This document shows, piece after piece, positions 9,488-17,502 of a stretch of DNA of 64,000 bases (the stretch's first letter is position 1; the number at the start of each line of letters is the position of its first letter). This DNA is from Porticoccus sp. W117 (GTDB taxonomy: Bacteria > Pseudomonadota > Gammaproteobacteria > Pseudomonadales > Porticoccaceae): the NCBI RefSeq assembly GCF_030341905.1, contig NZ_JATAAF010000010.1:1-64000 (forward strand), in the 5' to 3' direction. Made by a program: the position numbers and the translations under genes. The notes beneath the pieces were generated by a model. The model saw only the letters and a program-made list of their open reading frames with translations, was not told the DNA's origin and ran no database searches.

Positions 9488-10291
9488 GTGAGTATTAAAA
9501 ATTTTATTTTTCTTTTCTTGTGTCTTTCTCTTAATAGTTCCGCTAAAGAAGAATTTTCTGAGACGAGTTCATGGAAGGTCTTCTTCAATAAACACCATGC
9601 AGTGGGGACAGTTGCCGTTGTCGATGATCGGAAATCATCCAGAAAATTAAGTGTTTATAACGGGAAAAGAGCTGCTCAGCGCTATTCTCCCGCCTCTACA
9701 TTCAAAATCCCTCATACGCTTTTTGCTTTGGATGCAGGACTGATTGAAGATCAATTTCAGGTTTTTCCATGGGATGGGGTTGAAAGAAATTTTGATCTGC
9801 ACAATAAAGATCAGAATGTGCGATCAGCTGTACGGAATTCTGTACTTTGGGTTTATGAAGAATTTGCCAAGGAAATAGGAGCAGAAAGAGCACAGAAGTA
9901 TCTTGAAAAGATTGATTATGGAAATATGGATTCAAGCGTTGAGAGTGGTGTTTATTGGATTCATGGGGGGCTTGCCATATCTGCTTTTGAGCAAATCGCC
10001 TTTCTACAAAAACTCTATCGCAATGAACTTCCTTTTCGTATAGAGAATCAGCTTCTTGTAAAGGATATTTTGATTAGGGAGGCGGGGAAAGATTGGATAT
10101 TGCGAGCAAAGACGGGCTGGGCAGGCCGTTATGGTTGGTGGGTCGGTTGGGTGGAGTGGCCATCCGGACCAGTGTTTTTTGCGCTGAATATAGATACTCC
10201 CAATGGTCTGAAGGATTTGTATAAAAGAGAAGCAATTGTCAGGGACATTTTGTTGTCATTAGATGCGCTCCCGTCTCAGGCGTCAATGTAG
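9488..10291 (+). CDS. Class D (OXA-type) beta-lactamase
   Basis: This is a serine beta-lactamase of the penicillin-recognising fold. The 267 residues match OXA length. A signal peptide (residues 1-19) is followed by the catalytic S70-T-F-K73 motif in PASTFKIPHTLFALDAG, an SVL tripeptide at 118-120 where the family usually has SxV, YGN at 144-146, W157, and K208-T-G in RAKTGWAG. WWVGWVEWP near residue 220 resembles OXA-48-type enzymes. The start is GTG 9488. It lies 212 bp after ddl and 59 bp before the deacetylase. Which beta-lactams it hydrolyses, if any, cannot be inferred. Confidence 0.92.
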   Translation: MSIKNFIFLFLCLSLNSSAKEEFSETSSWKVFFNKHHAVGTVAVVDDRKSSRKLSVYNGKRAAQRYSPASTFKIPHTLFALDAGLIEDQFQVFPWDGVERNFDLHNKDQNVRSAVRNSVLWVYEEFAKEIGAERAQKYLEKIDYGNMDSSVESGVYWIHGGLAISAFEQIAFLQKLYRNELPFRIENQLLVKDILIREAGKDWILRAKTGWAGRYGWWVGWVEWPSGPVFFALNIDTPNGLKDLYKREAIVRDILLSLDALPSQASM

Positions 10292-10350
10292 TTGGTAAAA
10301 GTGAGGCTCTGGTAGATTGAAACACTTTTGTGTCAAAGGAGGTTGATGGG

Positions 10351-11253
10351 ATGTATCGAATCCTATGTATTGCTACAACACTTTTCGCTGTTTCGGCTTT
10401 TTCTCAAGAAATAGCTATTACAATTGATGATGCACCTGCCCCCGATTCAAATTTGTTTGCTGGAGAAGAAAGAACACAAAAGCTGATTGAAAGCCTTAAG
10501 AAATCTGATGTTTCCGATGTGCTTCTGTTTGTGAAAACAAACAATATCACTGAGCATTCGAAGAAACGACTTGAGGCTTATGTTGACGCTGGCTTTCATC
10601 TTGGCAACCATAGCCATAATCATTATTCTGCAAATAGAAAAGATGTTGATGTTTACCTTTCCGATATCGCCTTGGCCCACGATCGGCTGAAAAGTTTCGG
10701 GAATCTTTTGCCTTTTTACAGATATCCATTTTTGCATGAAGGGAATGACAGAAAGGTAAGGGATCGTATACGTCGATTCCTAAAAAGCATGGGTTATCAA
10801 AGCGGCTATGTCACGGTTGATAATTATGATTGGTATATGGATAAACTGCTTCAACAGGCATTGGCTGATGGTAGGGAAATCGATTATGAGGCGCTAAAAA
10901 AAGCGTACGTTACAATTCTTTGGGAATCGATCAAATTTTATGATGAAGTTGCCCAGCAATCTTTGGGGCGCTCTCCAAGACATGTTCTGTTGCTTCACGA
11001 AAATGATATGGCTGCGTTATATATAGGCGATCTGATTAGCCATATTCGCTCCAATGGGTGGGTGATTATATCGCCAGAGGAGGCGTATAAAGATCCAATA
11101 GCATCTAGCGTTCCTGACGTTCTATATAATAAACAAGGTAGAGTCGCTGCTATTGCCAAGAGTAAAGGCTGGGATACAAAATTTCTTCGGCATGAATCTG
11201 AAAGTGAAGATTTTTTGGATAACTACTTTAAAGACAATGGAGTATATAAGTAG
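10351..11253 (+). CDS. Secreted polysaccharide deacetylase (NodB-type)
   Basis: The 300-residue protein has a signal peptide (MYRILCIATTLFAVSAFSQ) and then EIAITIDDAPAPDS, with the first conserved Asp-Asp of the NodB domain. GNHSHNHYSAN near residue 93 supplies the H-x3-H metal ligands, and FYRYPFLHEGN near residue 125 is the Arg/Pro motif. It should remove acetyl groups from an N- or O-acetylated glycan in the periplasm or outside. The ATG at 10351 is preferred over an in-frame GTG at 10330 because AAGGAGG lies 8 bases upstream of it. It follows the beta-lactamase on the same strand, so co-expression is possible. Confidence 0.88.
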   Translation: MYRILCIATTLFAVSAFSQEIAITIDDAPAPDSNLFAGEERTQKLIESLKKSDVSDVLLFVKTNNITEHSKKRLEAYVDAGFHLGNHSHNHYSANRKDVDVYLSDIALAHDRLKSFGNLLPFYRYPFLHEGNDRKVRDRIRRFLKSMGYQSGYVTVDNYDWYMDKLLQQALADGREIDYEALKKAYVTILWESIKFYDEVAQQSLGRSPRHVLLLHENDMAALYIGDLISHIRSNGWVIISPEEAYKDPIASSVPDVLYNKQGRVAAIAKSKGWDTKFLRHESESEDFLDNYFKDNGVYK

Positions 11254-11330
11254 GGTTGTAAGTGAATGGTGAAAGCTAGTTGGTAGGGTTTATTCCTCTG
11301 CGGTTTTTTCTTTCCTGGTTTTAATTGTAA

Positions 11331-11732
11331 TTAACTAACCCAATTATCCAAAAGCAATCCCTCCACCCGCTCAAACTCTTTCAAATTATTGGTTATCAAA
11401 GTTAGTCCTTCACTCCTGGCGTGGCCTGCAATATGCAGATCGTTAACGCCAATAGGTGTTCCCTTGCGTTCTAAATCTGTCCGTATATTGCCGTAATGAG
11501 TCGCTGCTTTTTCTCCGTATTCAAGCACGGTCAGGCGGGAGGTGAAGTCTTCAACCTGTCGGAAGTTGTGTTTGGGTTGGGCGCTTTTTTCTACGCCATG
11601 GAGCAGTTCGGCTAGAGTGATGGTACTGATGCAAAGTTGGCCGGCGTGTTGGTTAAAAACTTCAAGTACGTCTATTGGTCGCCGCTTAATCACGTAGATG
11701 GCAATGTTGGTGTCGAGCATGTATTTGAGCAT
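11331..11732 (-). CDS. vapC: VapC-type PIN-domain ribonuclease toxin
   Basis: VapC toxins are Mg-dependent RNases held inactive by VapB. This 133-residue PIN protein starts MLKYMLDTNIAIYVIKRRP with the first catalytic aspartate at residue 7, then E42 in TLAELLHG and D98 in GVNDLHIAGHA. The fourth position reads TNNLKEF near residue 115, the NN form common in this subgroup. Its ATG overlaps the vapB stop by one base, the usual coupling of the pair. It converges on the deacetylase gene, with a 77-bp gap. Confidence 0.93.
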   Translation of the reverse strand: MLKYMLDTNIAIYVIKRRPIDVLEVFNQHAGQLCISTITLAELLHGVEKSAQPKHNFRQVEDFTSRLTVLEYGEKAATHYGNIRTDLERKGTPIGVNDLHIAGHARSEGLTLITNNLKEFERVEGLLLDNWVS

Positions 11733-11965
11733 TAAAGCTCTTCCCGCTCAGCTTGCTCTTGTGAGGCTCGTTGTTCCATAAAGTCGTCGCTGACGCGCTC
11801 TTCGGAAAGAAAGAAGCTGTCCCAGGTGCTGTCTACTGGGGAGAGCACGCGATCTTTGCCAACAATACGAACATTCACCTGTTTAACGTCGTCAGGGAAT
11901 CGAGTGTCAGCGGGTAAGCGAACGGCTTGGGTGCGGTTGTTGACGAATACAGAGCCTTTGGCCAT
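11732..11965 (-). CDS. vapB: VapB-type antitoxin
   Basis: This 77-residue protein has an AbrB/SpoVT-like DNA-binding N-terminus (MAKGSVFVNNRTQAVRLPAD) and an acidic C-terminus that should wrap around the toxin (EERVSDDFMEQRASQEQAE). The ATG at 11965 is chosen because it begins the conserved AbrB-type strand; an in-frame upstream start would add 20 unrelated residues. The TAA stop shares one base with the vapC ATG. The complex normally represses its own promoter, and AT-rich repeats lie about 50 bp upstream. Confidence 0.9.
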   Translation of the reverse strand: MAKGSVFVNNRTQAVRLPADTRFPDDVKQVNVRIVGKDRVLSPVDSTWDSFFLSEERVSDDFMEQRASQEQAEREEL

Positions 11966-12013
11966 GGGGTTGTTCCTGTCTAAAGCTACATAAGCGAGTA
12001 TATGGCGCAACAG

Positions 12014-12033
12014 TGTATATTGCAATTGTATAT
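12014..12033 (-). promoter_or_regulatory. Possible vapBC promoter/operator, TGTATAT direct repeats
   Basis: TGTATAT occurs at 12014-12020 and 12027-12033, exactly 13 bp apart, around a palindromic ATTGCAAT (12019-12026). On the minus strand these give TATACA-like -10 boxes roughly 50 bp before the vapB ATG. VapBC complexes commonly bind such AT-rich repeats, but this assignment is by position only. Confidence 0.35.
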
Positions 12034-12056
12034 AGCATGTTGATAGCTTAAGGCTG

Positions 12057-13484
12057 TTACCTCAAATCAAGCTCCTTAATCTTCCGCGTCAGCGTATTCC
12101 TCCCCCACCCCAATAATTTGGCTGCTGCTTCCTTGCGCCCACCGGTATAGCTAAGGGCAGCTTCTATAGCGATGCGTTCAATTTCTGGTTGGGTAGTGGA
12201 AAGCACGTTGGTTTTGCCGCGGTGCAGTTGTTGTTGAAACCAGTTCTGCAGTGCTCCCTGCCAGTCGCCCGTAGTGTGTGTTGCACTGCTGTTTGTGTTC
12301 TCTTGCTGCAGCAGTTCGGCGGGCAGGTCTTGAAGGTGAATTTCCCGTCCTGGTGCCATCACGGTGAGCCAGCGGCAGCAGTTTTCCAGTTGGCGCACGT
12401 TGCCGGGCCAGGGGTGTTGTTGCAGGAATTGCTCGCTGTCCGGCAGCAGCACTTTGGTTTCTACATCCAGCTCATTGGCGGTTTTTTGCAGGAAGTGGTG
12501 GGCCAGTTTGATGATGTCTTCGCGCCGCTCTGACAGTTTGGGCAGGTTTAGGCGAATGACGTTAAGGCGATGCAGCAGGTCTTCGCGAAAGCGTTTTTCT
12601 GCCACCCGCTGTTCCAGGTTTTGGTGGGTGGCGGTGATGATACGTACGTCTACGGTCACCGGGCTGTGGCCGCCCACTCGGTAGAATTTGCCATCGGCCA
12701 ATACGCGCAACAGCCGGGTTTGTGCTTCGGCGGGCATGTCACCAATTTCATCCAGAAACAGGGTGCCGCCATCTGCCTGTTCGAAGCGGCCCACGCGACG
12801 CTGGCTGGCGCCGGTAAAGGCGCCTTTCTCGTGACCGAATAATTCCGATTCGATCAGGTCGCTGGGTATGGCCGCCATATTGATAGCCACAAATGGCTGC
12901 TCACGCCGCGGGCTGTGGCGGTGCAGGGCGCGGGCCACCAGCTCTTTGCCGGTGCCGGATTCACCGTTGATCAATACGGTAAGGTGAGAGTTGGAGAGAC
13001 GGCCAATGGCGCGGAACAGCTCCTGCATGGCAGGAGCTTCGCCGATAATGTCGGAGCCGCTGGTGCTTTCTTCGGAGCTGCTTTGTTCGGCCTTTAGTTG
13101 GTTGGCGATCTGTTCCCGGCGGTGGTTGATGGCGCGTCGGGTAACGGCCACCAGTTCGTTGATATCGAAAGGCTTGGGCAGGTATTCGAAGGCGCCGCCC
13201 TCGTAGGCTGAGACAGCGCTATCTAAATCGGAGTGTGCGGTGGTGATGATCACCGGAATGTGCGGGTAGCTGTCGTGGATGGCCTGCAACAGTTCCATGC
13301 CGCTCATGCCAGGCATGTGTACATCGCTGACAATGGCCTCCGGGGCTTGTTTTGCCAATGCAGCGATCAATTCTTCGGCGCTGCTAAAGCTGCGGCAGTC
13401 GATGTCGTTGCGAGTCAGGGCTTTCTCCGCCACCCAGCGAATGGAGTGGTCGTCGTCCACTACCCATACGGTGTCAGTGCTCAC
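12057..13484 (-). CDS. ntrC: Nitrogen regulation response regulator, sigma54 activator
   Basis: NtrC (GlnG) activates sigma54 promoters such as glnA when nitrogen is short. The 475 residues contain a receiver domain ([14 protein letters not shown]; phosphoacceptor Asp in [11 protein letters not shown] near residue 54), an AAA+ domain with GESGTGKE, the sigma54-contacting GAFTGA and the Walker [11 protein letters not shown], and a Fis-type helix-turn-helix at the end ([20 protein letters not shown]). The start is GTG 13484, which gives the family N-terminus [12 protein letters not shown] and overlaps the ntrB end by 11 bp. A longer in-frame start would add 23 unrelated residues. Confidence 0.97.
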   Translation of the reverse strand: MSTDTVWVVDDDHSIRWVAEKALTRNDIDCRSFSSAEELIAALAKQAPEAIVSDVHMPGMSGMELLQAIHDSYPHIPVIITTAHSDLDSAVSAYEGGAFEYLPKPFDINELVAVTRRAINHRREQIANQLKAEQSSSEESTSGSDIIGEAPAMQELFRAIGRLSNSHLTVLINGESGTGKELVARALHRHSPRREQPFVAINMAAIPSDLIESELFGHEKGAFTGASQRRVGRFEQADGGTLFLDEIGDMPAEAQTRLLRVLADGKFYRVGGHSPVTVDVRIITATHQNLEQRVAEKRFREDLLHRLNVIRLNLPKLSERREDIIKLAHHFLQKTANELDVETKVLLPDSEQFLQQHPWPGNVRQLENCCRWLTVMAPGREIHLQDLPAELLQQENTNSSATHTTGDWQGALQNWFQQQLHRGKTNVLSTTQPEIERIAIEAALSYTGGRKEAAAKLLGWGRNTLTRKIKELDLR

Positions 13485-14550
13485 GGTGTGGCTCCTGTTG
13501 CAGAGGCAGGAAAATGGAAAAGCGGGTTCTGCCCGGCTGGCTGAAACACTCAATCAGTCCCGAATGACGACCAATGATGGTTTGTGCAATGTGCAGACCC
13601 AGGCCGGAGCCGCCCTGGCGGCCACTGATCATGGGGTAAAAAATGCGGTCGACGATTTCTTCGGGAATGCCGGGGCCGTCGTCTTCAATATCCAGGCGCA
13701 GCACAGTGCGGTGGAACGCTTTGCCAATGGTGAATTGGCGCTGGATTCGGCTGCGCAGGTTTATGGTGCCGCCGTCGTTGGCGGCCAATGCCTGGGCTGC
13801 GTTGCGTGCGATGTTGAGCAGTGCCTGAATCAACTGTTGGCCATCTACTTCCAGCTCCGGGATGCTGGGGTCGTAGTCTCTGCGAATAGCGATGGCAGGG
13901 GTCGCGTCTTTGCTGCTGTGCAGTTCGGCGGTGATCAGTGCAGCTACGTGCTCGGTAAGTTCGTGAATGTTGGTGGCAGCCAGTTGCAGGGGGCGAGCCG
14001 GCCCCAGTAATTCGTCCACCAGCAGGCTCAGGCGGTTGGCTTCGGCGACGATCAGATCGGTGTATTCCTGTTGTTCCACGGGTAGTTCCAGAGCCAGTAG
14101 TTGTGCTGCCCCCTTGATACCGCCCAGGGGGTTCTTTACTTCGTGAGCGAGGCCCAATACCAGCTCGTGGCTGGCGCTTTGGATAGACAGCAGGGCGTCT
14201 TCCCGATTGATCTGCAAGATTCGATCCACTGACTGCAATTCCAGCAATAATCGTTTTCCCGGCAGGGGCGAGGTGGTCACGTCGACGGTGATACGGCGGT
14301 CGCCAGGGGTAGACAGCTTGGCCGCTCGGTAAGTGTAGGGTGTTTCGCCCTGCTGGATTTGTTGCAGCTCCAGCGCCTGGCTGGGGATGGACAGCATCGG
14401 TGGGAAAGCCATGCCCTGCAACTGATTGCGGCCGATGCTGAGCAGGTTCTCCGCTGCCGAGTTGGCGTGCAGGATGCACATATCCTCGCCCAACAGCAGT
14501 ACGGCGGTGTGGAGTTGGTCGAGGGGGGGGATTTGTGGCGTATCTGTCAT
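13474..14550 (-). CDS. ntrB: Nitrogen regulation sensor histidine kinase
   Basis: NtrB (GlnL) is the cytoplasmic kinase/phosphatase partner of NtrC, controlled by PII. The 358-residue protein has an N-terminal PAS domain (roughly 1-115), the H-box LAHEVKNPLGGIKGAAQLL with the phosphorylated histidine near residue 139, and the ATP-binding GHKL motifs DDGPGIPEE and GSGLGLHIAQ near the C-terminus. Its end overlaps the ntrC GTG start by 11 bp, indicating translational coupling. A perfect NtrC box lies 47 bp upstream of its start. Confidence 0.97.
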   Translation of the reverse strand: MTDTPQIPPLDQLHTAVLLLGEDMCILHANSAAENLLSIGRNQLQGMAFPPMLSIPSQALELQQIQQGETPYTYRAAKLSTPGDRRITVDVTTSPLPGKRLLLELQSVDRILQINREDALLSIQSASHELVLGLAHEVKNPLGGIKGAAQLLALELPVEQQEYTDLIVAEANRLSLLVDELLGPARPLQLAATNIHELTEHVAALITAELHSSKDATPAIAIRRDYDPSIPELEVDGQQLIQALLNIARNAAQALAANDGGTINLRSRIQRQFTIGKAFHRTVLRLDIEDDGPGIPEEIVDRIFYPMISGRQGGSGLGLHIAQTIIGRHSGLIECFSQPGRTRFSIFLPLQQEPHREH

Positions 14551-14596
14551 GGGGAGGCCTGGGGAAAAGGCCAGTTTAGCGGGTTATATTACTTTT

Positions 14597-14614
14597 TGCA
14601 CCAAGTTGGTGCGA
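14597..14614. promoter_or_regulatory. NtrC-binding site upstream of ntrBC
   Basis: TGCACCAAGTTGGTGCGA contains GCACC-N5-GGTGC, an exact dyad of the known NtrC consensus. It lies 47 bp upstream of the ntrB start, where NtrC could repress or tune its own operon. A second site with the same core is at 17210-17227, before glnA. Confidence 0.8.
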
Positions 14615-14621
14615 TGCAAGT

Positions 14622-15197
14622 TTACAGCCCCGGCGCCCTTAACGGCCCATTGCGTACAATCGGGCGCTTGACGTGAATGGTGACACTGTTGGAGCTGGCG
14701 ATGGTCTTGCCGCTGGCGTCGATGATATTCACCACAATACTGTGGCTGCCTCGCTCCAGATCGGTGAGCACAAAATTGAGATTTTTAGAGGGCTCGTCAA
14801 AGCTCTCACCATCGTATAGCAGTTGTGCTTTGTGGTCGGGTTGCAGGCCCGGAGTAAGCGCTAACTTCACCGCCAGCCTTTGCTGGTCATGGAGAATGCT
14901 TTGGTCATTGCTGGGGTGGGTGATAGAAACTGACTGGTAGCCACGAAAGCGCTTGGGCTTGTCGATTTTTTGTTGGGGCTGCCAGCGTTGTTTGTTGGCG
15001 CGGGCTTTTTGAACCGCTTGCGGGTCGGGATCGGCGGCGTTGACGGTGAGCTTTTCGTAGTTCACATCGCCGCTGGGTTTTTTGTCGGTAAAGGTGACTT
15101 TGCCGTTTTTGTCGACAATTTTGTAGAGCTGCTGGGCCAGGGCTGGTGTGCTGACCAGTAGTGTAGCGGCCAGCAGGTAAGTCAGGTGACGTGCCAT
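14622..15197 (-). CDS. DUF4124 domain-containing periplasmic protein
   Basis: This 191-residue exported protein has a signal peptide (MARHLTYLLAATLLVSTPALA) and a DUF4124 region (QQLYKIVDKNGKVTFTDKKP, roughly residues 22-45). The C-terminal half (SHSIVVNIIDASGKTIASS) reads like a small beta-sandwich. DUF4124 proteins often sit beside glnA/ntrBC in related bacteria, but their role is unknown. The ATG at 15197 is preferred over an upstream in-frame ATG at 15245 because it follows GGAGGC and starts the signal peptide. The inverted-repeat element 15221-15485 begins only 24 bp upstream, so the promoter may lie inside it. Confidence 0.82.
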   Translation of the reverse strand: MARHLTYLLAATLLVSTPALAQQLYKIVDKNGKVTFTDKKPSGDVNYEKLTVNAADPDPQAVQKARANKQRWQPQQKIDKPKRFRGYQSVSITHPSNDQSILHDQQRLAVKLALTPGLQPDHKAQLLYDGESFDEPSKNLNFVLTDLERGSHSIVVNIIDASGKTIASSNSVTIHVKRPIVRNGPLRAPGL

Positions 15198-15220
15198 CGT
15201 CTTTGCCTCCGATTGCGTTA

Positions 15221-15485
15221 GGGTTTGTTGATGTCTCATATCCACCTCTGCTGAGAGCGATTTTTGCGCTCAACAAGACGGAAAAAGTGACGTGTAGTCA
15301 CTCTACACCAGCTTTTTCCAACGCAGTGGAGCGCAAAAATAGCCTCAGCCCTTCGGGTTGGGGCTGAAAAGGCGCCCCTCGTTGTTGCTCGTCGCTCATT
15401 TGGAATGACCAAATCACACTCCTTGCGCCTAGATGGACGCCTTTTCAGCCGCCAACAGTGGCGGATATGAGACGTCAACAGACCC
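15221..15485. mobile_element. 265-bp MITE-like element with 23-bp terminal inverted repeats
   Basis: The ends 15221-15243 and 15463-15485 are inverted copies matching at 21 of 23 positions; their shared core is TGTTGA(T/C)GTCTCATATCC. Inside are further nested palindromes: TTTTTGCGCTC against GAGCGCAAAAA, and GGCTGAAAAGGCG against CGCCTTTTCAGCC. No coding frame fits. No clear target duplication was seen. It lies between the DUF4124 gene and the glnA terminator. Confidence 0.65.
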
Positions 15486-15532
15486 TGCAATCCTACCCTA
15501 AATTGGACTGCCCGCGCCGGTGGCAATTCCCC

Positions 15533-15576
15533 AAAACCCAAAAAAGCAGCCCAGGTGGGCTGCTTTTTTGGGTTTT
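15533..15576 (-). terminator. Strong glnA terminator
   Basis: A perfect 20-bp stem with a four-base loop (arms 15533-15552 and 15557-15576). The stem has a G/C-rich heart GCAGCCC/GGGCTGC and runs of six A or T on its flanks, so it should work in both directions. It lies about 90 bp after the glnA stop, separated from it only by the repeat at 15577-15660. Confidence 0.9.
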
Positions 15577-15660
15577 GTCATCGCGAGCGTAGCGCGGCGA
15601 TCTCACACAGCGCGGCAGAGGGCTGATGGAGATTGCCGCGGCCTGCGGCCTCGCAATGAC
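15577..15660. repeat. GTCATYGCGAG inverted repeat, complete copy 1
   Basis: Left arm 15577-15604 (GTCATCGCGAGCGTAGCG... ending GATCTC) and right arm 15629-15660 (GAGATTGCC... ending CTCGCAATGAC) are inverted imperfect copies around a short variable centre. The element abuts the glnA terminator on one side and stops 4 bp before the glnA stop codon on the other. Another complete copy is at 31210-31292. Confidence 0.8.
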
Positions 15661-15664
15661 TGAG

Positions 15665-17068
15665 TTAACAACTGTAGTACAGGTCAAACTCAACGGGGTG
15701 AGTAGTCATATTGACGCGCTCCACCTCTTCACGCTTGAGGTCGATGTAAGCGTCGATCATGTCGTCAGTAAATACGCCGCCCTGAGTCAAGAAAGCGCGA
15801 TCTTCATTCAGCGCGTCCAGAGCTTGTTCCAGGCTGCTGGCAACTGTGGGGATTTCCGCCGCTTCTTCCGGTGGCAGGTCGTACAAGTCCTTGTCGGCGG
15901 CGTCGCCTGGGTGAATCTTGTTGATGATGCCGTCGAGGCCCGCCATCAGGTAGGCGGAGAACATCAGGTACGGGTTGGCGGTGGGGTCGCCGAAGCGTAC
16001 TTCAATGCGCTTGCCTTTGGGGCTGGTCACGTAAGGAATGCGGATAGAGGCGGAGCGGTTGCGGGCAGAGTAGGCCAGCATGACCGGGGCTTCGAAGCCC
16101 GGTACCAGGCGCTTGTAGGAGTTGGTGGAGGCGTTGGCAAAGGCGTTCAGGGCGCGGGCGTGCTTGATGATGCCGCCTACGTAGTACAGTGCCATTTCGC
16201 TCATGCCTGCGTAGGTGTCGCCAGCGAACTGGTTAACGCCATCTTTGGAGATGGACATGTGCACGTGCATGCCGGAACCGTTGTCGCCCACCAGAGGCTT
16301 GGGCATAAAGGTGGCGGTTTTGCCATAGGCGTGAGCCACGTTGTGTACGCAGTACTTCAGTACCTGTACTTCGTCCGCTTTGTTGGTCAGGGTGTTGGCG
16401 CCAACGCCGATTTCACACTGGCCTGCGGTGCCCACTTCGTGGTGGTGCACTTCAATTTCCAGGCCCATTTGCTCCATGGCGGCACACATGGCGGCGCGCA
16501 GGTCGTGCAGGGAATCGACCGGAGGAACGGGGAAGTAACCGCCTTTCACGCCAGGACGGTGGCCGGTGTTGCCGTCGTCGTAGTTGTGAGAGGACGCCCA
16601 GGCGGCTTCTTCAGAGTTGATTTTGTAGAAGGCGCCGCTCATGTCTGCGCCCCACTTGATGTCGTCGAACACGAAGAACTCTGGCTCCGGGCCAAAGATG
16701 GCGGTGTCGCCGATGCCGGTAGACTTCAGGTAAGCCTCGGCGCGGGCAGCCACAGAGCGGGGGTCGCGCTCGTAACCCTGGCCAGTGGTGGGCTCAACGA
16801 TGTTGCAGCGTACGATAACCGTGGGCTCGTCAGTGAATGGGTCCAACAGGGCGGTGTCATCTTGCGGCAGCAGGATCATGTCGGACTCATTGATGCCTTT
16901 CCAGCCGGCGATAGAAGAGCCATCGAACATTTTGCCGTCTTCAAAAAAGTCTTCGTCCACCTCAGAGGTGGGAATGGAGACGTGCTGCTCCTTGCCTTTG
17001 GTGTCGGTAAAGCGCAGGTCTACCCAACGGGCGCCGCTTTCGCTGATGAGTTCGAGGGTCTTGGACAT
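15665..17068 (-). CDS. glnA: Glutamine synthetase, type I
   Basis: GlnA makes glutamine from glutamate, ammonia and ATP and is the main ammonium-assimilation enzyme. The 467-residue length is standard for GSI. Visible hallmarks are the Asp-50 loop region [17 protein letters not shown], metal ligands in [18 protein letters not shown], the [10 protein letters not shown] segment, and the adenylylation tyrosine in [10 protein letters not shown] near residue 397. The ATG at 17068 follows GGAGACCATC and is preferred over an in-frame start 33 bp upstream. Regulation is readable: a sigma54 promoter at 17119-17136 and an NtrC box at 17210-17227, with a strong terminator downstream. Confidence 0.98.
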   Translation of the reverse strand: MSKTLELISESGARWVDLRFTDTKGKEQHVSIPTSEVDEDFFEDGKMFDGSSIAGWKGINESDMILLPQDDTALLDPFTDEPTVIVRCNIVEPTTGQGYERDPRSVAARAEAYLKSTGIGDTAIFGPEPEFFVFDDIKWGADMSGAFYKINSEEAAWASSHNYDDGNTGHRPGVKGGYFPVPPVDSLHDLRAAMCAAMEQMGLEIEVHHHEVGTAGQCEIGVGANTLTNKADEVQVLKYCVHNVAHAYGKTATFMPKPLVGDNGSGMHVHMSISKDGVNQFAGDTYAGMSEMALYYVGGIIKHARALNAFANASTNSYKRLVPGFEAPVMLAYSARNRSASIRIPYVTSPKGKRIEVRFGDPTANPYLMFSAYLMAGLDGIINKIHPGDAADKDLYDLPPEEAAEIPTVASSLEQALDALNEDRAFLTQGGVFTDDMIDAYIDLKREEVERVNMTTHPVEFDLYYSC

Positions 17069-17118
17069 GATGGTCTCCGTGAAAATGGTTGGGCTCAACA
17101 AATAGGATGACTTGCCAT

Positions 17119-17136
17119 TAGCAATTGGTGTGCCAA
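17119..17136 (-). promoter_or_regulatory. Sigma54 promoter of glnA
   Basis: Read on the minus strand the sequence is TTGGCACACCAATTGCTA, i.e. TGGCAC-N5-TTGC, an essentially perfect -24/-12 element. Transcription should begin near 17110, giving a leader of about 40 bases before the glnA ATG at 17068. Confidence 0.88.
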
Positions 17137-17209
17137 CTCAAAAATGCGGCGCTGGCGGCGAGAAAGGCGGCATTTTAGCAAAGTATGGGGGTGGATATGT
17201 GACAAATAA

Positions 17210-17227
17210 TGCACCAAGTCAGTGCGA
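17210..17227. promoter_or_regulatory. NtrC enhancer site upstream of glnA
   Basis: TGCACCAAGTCAGTGCGA holds the dyad GCAC-N7-GTGC of NtrC sites and shares all but two bases with the box before ntrB. It sits about 100 bp upstream of the predicted glnA start, the usual enhancer distance. A weaker half-site, TTTGGTGCAA, follows at 17237-17246, so two NtrC dimers may bind. Confidence 0.8.
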
Positions 17228-17250
17228 TCGGTCTTTTTTGGTGCAATTCG

Positions 17251-17440
17251 GCTGCGAGCTACTAGCTTCGGGCTGCGAGCAGATCGAGTTCACTCGTCAT
17301 CCTGAGGAGCTTTTGCCACTTCGTCATCCTGAGGCCACGGAGTGGCCGTGAGGATCTCACAACTTTCAAACTCTGAGATCCTCACGTCGCTACGCTCCTC
17401 AGGATGACGAAACCACTAACCTGCTCGCAGCTCGTAGCCC
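17251..17440. repeat. Nested composite palindromic repeat, copy 1
   Basis: The outer arms are a GCTGCGAGCTACTAGC-type sequence (17251-17283) and CTGCTCGCAGCTCGTAGCCC (17421-17440). They enclose an inner inverted repeat at 17323-17408 with arms beginning GTCATCCTGAG and ending CTCAGGATGAC. An extra truncated inner arm lies at 17296-17310. The element fills the glnA-thiI gap; a TATAAT at 17458-17463, just outside it, could serve thiI. Confidence 0.75.
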
Positions 17441-17502
17441 GCCGCTGTATCAACCGCTATAATCCCCGCCCCTGATTTTCACCACACATCCAAGCCAGAG
17501 CT

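Noticed and set aside
15626..17110. 494-codon open frame on the plus strand opposite glnA
   Set aside because: It is antisense to an unambiguous glutamine synthetase, has no recognisable domain, and its length follows from the high-GC codon pattern of glnA.
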